This document shows, piece by piece, positions 45,151 through 56,000 of a stretch of 64,000 bases of DNA. The notes under the pieces are model-generated. The model did not search any database and was not told where the DNA came from. It saw only the letters and a program-made list of their open reading frames with translations. How positions within the stretch are numbered: the first letter of the stretch is position 1; each line of letters opens with the position of its first letter. This DNA comes from Takifugu bimaculatus (Eukaryota > Chordata > Actinopteri > Tetraodontiformes > Tetraodontidae), in contig CP034991.1 in assembly GCA_004026145.2 (NCBI GenBank), positions 2,140,134 to 2,204,133 of the forward strand, read 5' to 3'. The translations under genes and the position numbers were made by a program.

Positions 45151-48100
45151 CTCCCTGCCTGCAGCGCCTCCCTGATTAACATCCACTGATGCGACTGCTT
45201 GAGAGCACAGTATGTGCAAAATGCTGTGCTGATGAATGTCGCCTGTGTCTGGAATCTGTGCACATTTATTTGAGTATTAAAGAGCACCGAGAGCCGCAGG
45301 GACACGATCGATATGTGGGCCACGGATCACTGAGGCCAGCCTTGTGAAACCAGTCGGTGAGGACCGGAACCACTTTGGAAATTATAGGGAGAGCGAAGCA
45401 AACTACTATGTATGAAAATCCAAGTTTGGACCTGAAGATGAACTGAACGTCAACACTGCCTCCATCTTTAGTATGAGCAGACTTTAAGTCTGATGCAACC
45501 GAGGATGATTCTTGTGCTTCCAGAGGTGCTGGCAGAAATATTCATCTTGATGAAGAAGATCTACCAGATAAATGGTCCATTGTAGCAGCAACAGGCCCTG
45601 CATATACGCTGGGGGGGGGGGCATCACCGAGCTGTCCCAAAGGGATTAGCGTTATAGAATGTTGAGTCAGCCTGGATCCATCTGCCTCCAACAATGAACA
45701 GCAAAGAGCAGCAGAGACAGTGATGGAGGCAGAAGGGAGTAAAGATGTGTGACGCTGAATACGTACGTAGAACGGTGATGGGGGGGTGGGGGGGGGCGCT
45801 GGATCATGATGGCTAACATCAGTAGCTCCTGAGTGGCGGCAGCGTACAGGTTAACTGTTACGCAAGAGCCTTCACGCTCGGGTCAGGCTGGAGGACAGGT
45901 GAGGGGAAAAGGGGAGCGACTCTCTAAATCTACTGCAATCAAGGTCAAGCTTAGAATCACTCCTAATTTAATTAAGCGTACTTACCGCCACAGCCGGCCG
46001 CTGGAGGGTCAGTCTACAGTTGGTAACTCACCGGCCGTCATTCCAGTATTATAAGCATAATTAATGACATTCATTTCCAGTTTTGTACACATTGATTCCA
46101 GTATGTTTTTTATCAGTTTAAAGCCCTGCTGCATGTGTGTAAATCAAAAGGAGCTGTTATTTCCTGAGCAACATGCACACACACGCTTCACTGGAACTGC
46201 AGGTCAACAAGTCAGCCGTCAGTCGTGATAAAATAAGATGGAGGACGTCCTTTGTTACGCTCTTCCTTCCCCTTTCCCCCACGTTTTGTGTGTGAGGTTT
46301 ATAAATAGTTCCCTCTTCTCGCCCCCTGTCAGATGGAAGCGGACAGCGCTGTCAAGGAACCCGGTTTCTTTCCCTCATCTGGGTTTTCTCTGGGTTCATC
46401 TGCGTCCCATCCTTCTGTTTACCTGTTATTTGGAGCCAGGTTGCCTGGACTACTGATTTTGCTCAGATCACTTCCCTGCTGGCTCCTTCATCTGATTCCT
46501 CCTGATTCCTCCTGCAGCATGGCTCTCCCCTGACTGGCTGATGCTGTAGCTATGGTTTCTGATGTTGCGTGGGAAAGGAAACGTGATTGGCTCAGCCGCT
46601 GGTTCTTGTTAACCCCTCGCCTGCTGCCGTCTCCTGCAGACCTGCTAATAACAGGTCTCAGTGGTGGGTGTTGGTGAGCGCCCTCTCTGGAAGCCGACCT
46701 ACTTAGACAAAGCAGAAGAGCCCAATCTTTACATCTTTCTGTGTGCGGTTCCTTCAGGGAAGCGTGCGCGTAGAGTAATAAATGTTCAGGAACAAGTCTG
46801 ATTATTCCTCTGCGTCTTCAGAAGATGGAATGTTTCTCACAGGGTGGTTGGACATAATGGGAGGGGGGGGGGGCATACTGGCTATTCAGTGGTCCCATTC
46901 AAGTGTGGAGTTTCCCAGTTTAAATCTCTGTGTGTCTTGAATACTAATATCTGGTCCGCAGTCATACAGCTTGGGATCTAGACAATGAAGTAAACGGTGA
47001 TCTCGTGGTTAAAGAATGTAAAGTGCCGAACGAGGAAATAAAAAACTAGGGCTTAAAAGAAACCCAACATCTTTTGAGGTTGTGTCCTTTTATTTATTAA
47101 TTGCCAGATCTGACTGAGGTTCAGCTGAAGCCAGTTAGCTTTGCAGCTTCTGCTCTGCAGTCATAATAGTGCAGCAATATCAGGACAATATGTATTTAAA
47201 AAAACCAAAGCCAGCTGTAACAGTCAGCTGTTTGGTCTGAGCATAGGTTACATAAGCCAGCCAGCCTGACCCTGTGGCTAATCTCTTAAACTAATTTTAG
47301 TTTCCCTTGTCTGGCTTTAATTCTGGCTAAACGTCATTGGGACTCTCTGTGGAATCTTTTTCTTGCACGTTGCACTTTCGGGAACCGTCAGACTTTCAGG
47401 ATTTGTTTTAGTCTTACAAGTATTTACCTTTTACCACCTCTTCAGAGTCAAAGCAGCAGATGAGCCACAGAAACCGCCTTTATTTGAGTCGTTTTAGCTT
47501 ATTTTGCCTAACATGACGTCATTGACGTACCTCCATGATGTCACTTTGATATATGAGTTGAATCTCTTTCTGTTAAATGACAAAAAACGTGCGAGAGCTT
47601 TACAGCTACGCCAGGGTTACTTTAGATTGGGCCGTTTTTGATCTGAAAGGTTGAGAGTTACGGTTTGTAACCTTCCACAGAGGGAAATCTGCCCCCCCCT
47701 TAATGGGTCACTTGTCTGTGTATTTGCAATCCTGTTGCATCGTACAAGTGTTTGCGTTTGCACCCAGTCAGTGGCCTCAGATGGCCCTTATCTATATTGG
47801 CAAAAAAAAGATGTAATATTGATCATGGAGCAACACTTCTAAGTGTGCTTGTTGGCCGCTTGGCTTCTTGTTATTTGTGGTTGCATTTGTTGTTTTCTCA
47901 GGCTCATTTTCTGCCAATTTTTCCACTTTTATGCTCGTGTCTGGAAATCTTTCCTCGCCTTTCTTTCTCTCTCCCCTCTGGCCATTTACAGAAATATTTG
48001 AGGTAAAAGTACAAGTAAAGAAGAGCTTTCATCAGCCAAATCCATGGAGAATTATCTTTGATAAGGATCCATAATTAGAGGGATTACACCAAGTCTTTGT

Positions 48101-48720
48101 CAGCGCTAGCTCTGGTCGAGGTCATCAGCCACTGAGAAGAGGATGTGAGGCCAATTGCACTGCTAATCCAGCTCCTTTTATCATTCTTAAAATGATTCTC
48201 TCTGCAGATGAAAGTGGCTACAATTGCTTATACCGAGTCTGTTTCCTTCTGTTTGTGAGAAACAGCCAGATTTGCTAACAACGAACCTGCTAATTGTCTG
48301 GGTAATTTTTACTGCACCCTGACACATCGTGCAGGGTTTCTGGGTTTTATCAGTATGCTGCATACGGTCGTTTTAACTGCCTAAATTACAGACCACAGTG
48401 TGATGCATGAGCAGATGGTGATTCCTCATCTGCAGGTTGTGTGTTATATTTGGACAGTGCATGAATCAAGCATGTGTGTGAGAGCAGTTGCTGGTGTCTT
48501 GTGGCTCTGTGATTCTTTTATTTTGGGTTAGGTATGACGATGAGCTCAGAGTCTTGTTTAAGTGTCAGCTGTAGCGTGTTTGTGTGTGTGTGTGTGGGGG
48601 GGTGGGGGGGGGCAGGGAATAAAAGTAGCACATAATTTCAAGTTACTCTGTGCTTAATAAGAAACTTTCCTGCCTGATTTTAATAACACCCCGCCTCTCT
48701 GTCTGCTCCTATTTTGCAGA

Positions 48721-48813
48721 TGTACCACTCCGATCATGGCGTCGACTTTCCCGACCTTTCCTTCCAAATCCCCGGCAGCCCTGCAGCGCTAGACCCAGCA
48801 AGCACAGTGTGAA
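48721..48813 (+). promoter_or_regulatory. rusc2: Upstream ORF in the rusc2 leader
   Basis: ATG at the exon's first base opens 30 codons (beginning MYHSDHGVDFPDLSFQIPG) and stops 87 nt before the main ATG. It could reduce translation of the main frame. Its existence in the mRNA depends on the acceptor at 48720 being used. Confidence 0.45.
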
Positions 48814-50451
48814 TACGTCCAGCAGCACAAGGCCCGTCGTCCTTCACCCACGCAGGGCATCCCTCTGCTCTGGTCTCACCCACCCGCTTCTTCTGGACAA
48901 TGGACAGCCCCACAAAGTTGTCTGGCGAGACCTTGATCGTGCATCATATCCCCCTGGTGCATTGCCAGGTCTCAGCTGCTCGAAATGCTGAAGCCAGAGC
49001 CTCTCTGAAGAGGAGCAACCCATTTAGCCCACCTGGGAACCTCGGACTGAGCCGCACCACCTCCCTTCCCGAGAGAGACTGTCCTCCAACGAGAGGCTCC
49101 GCTGTACGGCAGCCTGATTCAGACCTCCGGTGAAGTTTGGGCCCCTTTCAGCAGAGATCGAGGGAAGAAAAGCAGCGGGAGAGGTGGCAGCACTACAAGC
49201 GATGATTCTTCTTTCGCCTCGAGTAATTCAGAGGACCAGCTGCTTACAGCTCACACGTTACCCAGAGCCAAGCCGAGGAACAGGAACCCTTTCCGTCACA
49301 ATCCGTTCCTGCTGAGTCATGATGATGATGGGGGCGAAGAGGAAGATGCAGATGGTGACAACCTCAGCGGTTACCTTGAAGACTCCTCCTTTCACCTCCA
49401 CAGTGACGCTAGCTCAGCTCTTGAGGATGGGATGGCTTCTTTTCACTTACATGATCTCAGGTTTACACCTGAGCCCTTTCTTTTGCACAGTTCACTGAGT
49501 GGAAGAAGTCGGGAGTCCCTCAGAGGCCTTTCCTCTGCTCTGTCCAACCACTTTGAGGACCTAGAGGACATCGCGGAGATCGATGTCCAGCGGCGCCACG
49601 GCAGCAGCGGCTCGAACATGTCCATGGATTGCGCGGAGCACGACTGGGGCGATTACGAAGAAGATGAAGATCATTCCATCAGGTGCGGAAGAAGCAGCAA
49701 GATGGACTCGTACTCCTCAAGCTCGTCCACCCAGCACTGCTCCTGCTGCGCTCTGTCTCAGAACTACCCTCAGCACTTCCCCGAGACCTTCTCTGAGCCC
49801 TTTTCAGAAAGCCAGCAGGACTACGCCAGCGACTCCTCTTGCAACAGCTCTGACGGCGTGCTCGTGAACTTCAGTGCCATTTACAGCAAAATGAACAACA
49901 GCGTCCCGGAGAAGGCGCCAGCGTCGGGGCTCACCAACCTCAACAGCTCCACTGACCCCTCCTGCACCTCTTCCATCTCTGATCTACCTGGAAATCAGCA
50001 ACACACAACCAAAGGGGCTTTCTATTTGGACCTGCACACCTCTCCAACCGAACCCCCCCACGTACAACAACACACAACCTTCCCGGTCATTAACGAACCC
50101 CATTTGTCCACCTCCTCCACCTGCTCCTGTGCCGCGGAGCACCAAGGCGCTCTTGACCTGGATGCCAACTGTAACTCCTACCACCCTCTGTGTTCGGAGT
50201 CCTCTGGAGACCTGGCGTCGTGTCTGCAGAGTCAGGCTCGCCTGGTCGTCGCCACGCAGAACTACTACAAGCTCGTCACCTGCGATCTTTCATCCCAGTC
50301 TTCTCCGAGTCCCGCCGGCTCGTCGGTCAACAGCTGCTCGGATGAACACAGCAAAAGCAGCCCCACACCGACGCAGCCCAGTGAGTACTTCCTGTTTAGG
50401 CAGCAGGCTGACGAGGACGAGGAGGAAAGTGGAAACCGAGGCTCCATTAGG
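48721..50451 (+). CDS. rusc2: rusc2 first coding exon (5' UTR end plus N-terminal part)
   Basis: Acceptor ttttgcag at 48713-48720, ATG at 48900, donor GTGAGT after 50451. It starts in the frame that ends at 49133. From about 49051 onward the family sequence (LYGSLIQTSGEV, RHNPFLLSHDDDG, SSFHLHS) is in the next frame, so one base too many, or an equivalent indel, lies between 49051 and 49133. The exon continues to YYKLVTCDLSSQSSPSPAGS and QPSEYFLF. A 30-codon upstream ORF starts at the first base of the exon. Confidence 0.93.
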
Positions 50452-52979
50452 GTGAGTAAGGAGCCCCGCCTTCCACGGAGTAAAATAAACTCACACGGCA
50501 TTTCATTTTCAGACAATGCATTAAAAATGTTTGCATAGACCAGATATGAAACAAATATAATAATCTAGGTAGGAAGTGGAGATGCAAATGCATCACAGGG
50601 AAGTCGGTCACGGCGGGGTTAAGGATCCCGTGACGCTGACGGCGAGGGTGGATTCATCTGTGGTGCGGGATCGTTTCTGACCTCAGTCACTGTCTGGTGG
50701 TATCTGATATCACGCAGCGGGATTATTTTTGTCATCAGACCTCGTGACCGTTTCCATCCCTCAGCAAGTGTCCCCTGAAATGAACGAAGGTTTTTGTTTC
50801 AGTGCAGGTCTGAAGGTTCTTTTCAATACTTGGACCTCTACGATTCGGGGGGTGTGGAGAGTTTTGCTATTTAATTTTGCCCTGATTTCTCTTTATGCAG
50901 TCTGATGATGACGACAACGGTGATGGAGAAAGTGAAGAGGAGGAGGAGAAGAACAGGAAAGGTCAACAGCAGTCAGCCGCTGGGACTGAAGCTGCTCCTG
51001 CTGTGATGAAAGGTCAGGTGTACGTCAACATCTCGCCACCTCTGGTCGGCCGCTGTGCCGTCGGAGAAGGGACCTCTTCTGGAAGTCGTCCTCGCTCTCG
51101 CAGCTACGACCGCAACCTGGACAAGTCTCCGTCGCCTCGGCTGGGATCTCTGGAGCGGATGTTGAGCTGCCCCGTGCGGCTCAGCGAGGGCGCCGCTCAG
51201 GCCCCGCCTCCGCCCCCGCGGGTCACCTCTTTCGCAGAGATTGCGAGGAGCAAACGCAGGAACGGAGGGGCCCCGGCATCCCCGTCAATGAAGGCGGCGG
51301 CAGACCCTTTCTCCTCCACGTTTTCCGCCCAGTCACACTCCTCCGCTGATTTCTCGCCGATCCTGGAGCAACACGTGGAGGCTGAAGGTCACAGCGTGAC
51401 GCCCACACCCTTTACCAGATGTTACAGTCAGGGCAGCATCGAGAGACAGCGCGATGTGGAGAACAGGGCCGAAGGTACACGTCCTATTTAACCAGAGTAC
51501 AGTCTCGAGATGTTGGGTAGAGGATGGATAAATTAATAAATTAGTACATTAACAAAAAGTAGTGTGTCGGGAGATCCTGCAGTCAAGCGCGTGCCTTTTT
51601 TGGGGCTGTAAGCTTATGACCTGCAGTCTTCCACATATACAAAAAACAGTTTGTTGGGTCGCTTCGAAGCACACAAGTATGGTCTTTGGTGATGCAGAGG
51701 GCCCGTCTTTACATGGTATGTAAGGATAGAAGTAGGTCAAGCATGTTCTGAATAACAATCGGCCTAGAGAAGACATAAAGGTGCAGAGAAACCTCCCGCT
51801 GAGCCCTGCATCGCCATGAAGAACGCCATATTGTTGATTAAAACAGGGACAGGGAGCCGTGAACATACGCTGTCACCTTGTTTTTAATTCATTACTTCAC
51901 TGAAAGGTGCTGTGAATAGGAACGATTCTCAGCCGTATATAGCTACATCTATAGAAATATGATTGACATTCAGTGTGTAGAGACATGCCCACCAGGAACT
52001 TGAGGTCAGTCTCCAGCTGCTTGCTGTGTGTCTGCAAAGGCCGACAGACACAGGGACACACACCTATAAGAAGGGAATGTTTGGAATTCCAATGGATTAA
52101 GACCAGGAACAGGGAAAACTGTGTTTACTATAGTGGACAATCCCAGAAAGCTCCAGCTGTTTCCCTGACCCTAAATCCCAGAGAAAATCTCCTTGCACAG
52201 ATGTCGTTAAACTAATTATTTAGGCTAAACAGCCTAAAATGGGAATCGGCTCTGCATCAGTTAATGCTTCTGAAACATGACAAGTGAAAGGTTTGGACTA
52301 AATCTAAACCACACAGATCAATGTTTTAAGTGATGGTAATTAGGGACAATTATTCATTTACTCAACCGTAACTATTAATGACATAGTAACATAGCTATTG
52401 TAATTTTTTCCCACACAGAGATACAAAACTTGCGTGTTTTTTTACAACTGCTAAGGACAGACTGTTATGATTTAAGATTATAATGAGAGGTTATCCAGCT
52501 TCTCTCTTCATGTATTATTCATCATATCTGACTCAAGTCAGCTGCTTCACTGCAGTGTACAAGCTCCCTTTAAAGCAGTGAGAAAGCCGCTCTCTCACTA
52601 ATGCTGCTAGCTTGGAGCAGCAGAGATGCACAGAAAAGGCCTAATGGATTTCTGTGTGAAAGGAGAAAAAGAGGAGGCAGGATGAGAGAAGCGCATAGTA
52701 AATGGAGAGAGGAGAAAATAATGGGTGGAGGGCAGGGAACATTACTGGGATGATGATGCACATATAGCAGAGAAACAGTGATGGGTGTGTAGCAGCTTCC
52801 AACAATCCTTGTCTGGTTTACAGTAGCCGTACGTCGCCCCCTGCTGGTGAAACAGCATCACTGCACCCAGCTCAGGTGACTTTGGTGGGCATGGCTCAGG
52901 GTGACAAACAGCTTGTGCAACACCGCCGACGTCACCCAGGCTTCTGCATGTCATGCGCTGCTCTGGATCTTTACACACA

Positions 52980-53029
<50 letters not shown>

Positions 53030-56000
53030 ACGACACATGGAACAGCAGAAATGGATTCTCCCTGCTGGGGTCCATCTTGACGCATTGCCTCAGGTCTAAT
53101 ATGTGTCTGTGCGTGTGTCTTTGTACGCGTGTGTACTTGTTTTTGTGTGGGCGCGTGTGTGCACACGTGCACATGGGCCTGTATGCCTGTCAGTGCTGTT
53201 TACCAGTCGGTTGCTTGTCTGAGATAAAGATGGACGGCTTTTATGGCTCATGACTGTGCAGTTTTATGTTTATCCATAATCATTCTTCCTGTAGTTTAAG
53301 ACTAAAAGGTTTAACCCTGGATGAATTAGTTAATCGGGCATAACAAGAAATAATCATGGTTAAACAGTTGCTCATTCAATTTTAAAATTCTCTGCTCACT
53401 TATTATTAAATTGCCCTCATTTTAACTCATTAGAGATTAATTCAATATGTCATTTTGTAGCAAACTGAAAAAAAATGCCTTAAATGTTTTTCTAAAGGTT
53501 GATTTTAATCTTGGTTTCAATTCAGTTAAATCTATTTCTTATTAAGTATAACAGCTCTTCAGTAACTACCCCACTGCTTTTTACAGTGTTGAGGCAGTAG
53601 TAGTTTAGTAGAGTATTTTTAATCATATTTATAAACCCTCATTGCATTGATTGCACTTGTTCTACAGTCTTGTATGTATTCTCTCTGTCCAGGTGTTCTT
53701 TCGAGCTCATCTGACACCCACCTGACAGTGGTCCGCTACAGGAAGGACCAGCGGCCGACCACTCTCCCCATCCAACCTTTCACTTTCCACCATCAGTTTG
53801 CCACCAAGCCTCCACAGCCAAAGCCTCTTCCTCCCCAGCCCACAGGCCAGGTCTCTGGGATGCAGGTTCAATCCAGCTCAAGCTCTGACCCCCGAGCTCC
53901 TATTGGGACGGACAGTGTGGACGTCACAGAAAATATGCACAAGTGTCAGGAATCTGCCGCTACAGCAGCGCCCCCTCCTGGCTCAGTTCGTCCTTCCCCT
54001 CTCGGAAGCTACTCTCCCGAGCGGCTCCAGGGGGGAACCGGCTCTTCGACGTGCTCAACCTGCACCCCGAGTCCTCAGGCGTCACATGCGCTCTCCTGCC
54101 CACTGCAGACCCCAGTGACGGGGAAGCATGCAAGGGGCCCATCCCAGTTACCAGCCACCCCTCCACCTCCATCACTGGGGGTTAAAAGAGGGATGGTGCC
54201 GCCGACGCTGCCAGCTGTGCACGGACACTGCTTCCACCATGGCTCCCTGACCAATTTGCCTGCGCTCGACAGTGATACACTCAGCCCGCTGGCTTGTCTG
54301 GACTCTGGAACTCACATGGGGGGAAATTCAGGACCAGGGGGGAGAACACATAATGGTAGGTCGTGAAAAGCAACTGGATTTTTCTCCCCTAATGCTAATA
54401 TCAACATTATGTTGATAATCACTACATGAATCAAAGAGCACTGCTCAAAGTTTCAACTATCTGTGTTCATTCCGTCATTTTGAGTGCAAAACCAGAAGTT
54501 CTTATTTTTGTGGTTTGTTTCCCTTTTAATCGAAATGACTCTGGATCAATCTGAAACCGTGAGACAGTTTTTTCCTGCTTTGATTAGAGAGCAAAAGCTG
54601 CATTTGTGTGAGCTGTTGAGGGGAACCTCCTGCACATTCTCACTGTTGTCTTTTCTCTTTCTTCCCTCCCTTCTTGCATGGACTCATCCTTTCCGCTCAC
54701 CTTGTGTTCTCACCTCTCTCGTCTCCTCTCTGTTGCCATTTCCTCCGCCACCCCCAACATGGCCCGTGACCTTAACCCTAATACCTCCCTTCCCCAACAG
54801 CACACCACCTCTCTCCACAGGCTCTCAAATGGAGGGAGTACCGTCGCAGGAACCCTCTGGGGGTAGAGAGGGTCCCAGGGGCTCACAGTAGTAGCCTGGA
54901 ACACAGAAGCGGAGGTTTTCCACGACCGCCAAGACGGAATGTGTTTGATTTTCCTCCAGCCCCTCTTGGCCAAGGTGTCGGCCAGTTCAATGGTGCCTAT
55001 AATTTGAGTGCTGAGACAGATGTGTGGTTGTGAGGGGACATGATGTGAAACCACGCTGCTGTGCTTCCGTGTGGGGCTGATGCTGGTTTTGTCTCACCAG
55101 TGGGCCAGTCGGGGAGGCTGCAGCAGAGCCTAGGCGACTTCCAGCCCGACTACTTCTCTCTGACTGAAAAACCTCCGGAGGAGTTCTGCCTTTCCCCTAA
55201 CGCTTCGACTTCTTCCTCCTCCGGCGGTTCTTCGAAGACCCACATATCTGTGGACCTGGCACAGAAGAGAGGTGAGGCTCGCTCTGGAGGTTTCACCAGT
55301 TCACGGTCCGATTTGGGATTGATTGGAATTGTGGCGACATGAAGCAGAAAGGCATTTTCTTCTGTCGGGCCTATTTTATTTCTTTATATTTTCTAAACTC
55401 TGTCAGGTTTGGTGAAAGCCGTGAACACAGCTGTGGATTTGATTGTGGCACATTTTGGCACCAGCAGAGACCCAGATGTGAAGGTAGGAGCTCTCAGCGG
55501 ATTTGATGGATGGCTGATAATCTTTTTAACGTTTTATTGGGGATTTGTACTGATTTGTACTGAATGTTAAACTGGAAAAGAGTCATGAAGAGTCCATTTT
55601 GTGGTTTTCCACATCACAGATTCCTGATTTGTTGATTACTATTATGTCACGTTTTCTAGGCTAAACTAGGGAACAGCTGGGTGAGTCCCAATGTGGGCCA
55701 TCTCATCCTAAAGTACCTGTGCCCAGGCCCTCCATGAGGTCCTGCAGGACGGCCTGAAACCATATGTTCTGGACCTAATCATTGGCCAGAGGCGATGTCA
55801 GCCCTGGAGCCTGGTGGAGGCCTCCACGCAGCTGGGTGAGAGCACGGTTGATGTTTACTGTGGTGTCAGATCTCAGCTTCATACCACCTTTTCTCTTTAT
55901 ATCTTTATTTTCTATTTTATAAGAATGACGGTTTGTCTCTTCCAGGTCCTTCCACGCGTACTCTCCACAGCCTGTTCTCTAAAGTGAGCCAGTACTCTGA

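Larger units (their letters stand above)
43072..48720 (+). other. rusc2: rusc2 intron 1 (inferred)
   Basis: No coding exon recognised. It contains (TG)n at 44248-44278, (CA)n at 45099-45149, G tracts at 45609-45618, 45780-45797 and 46860-46870, and a TG/G run at 48580-48612. The open frames inside have no family resemblance. Confidence 0.5.
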
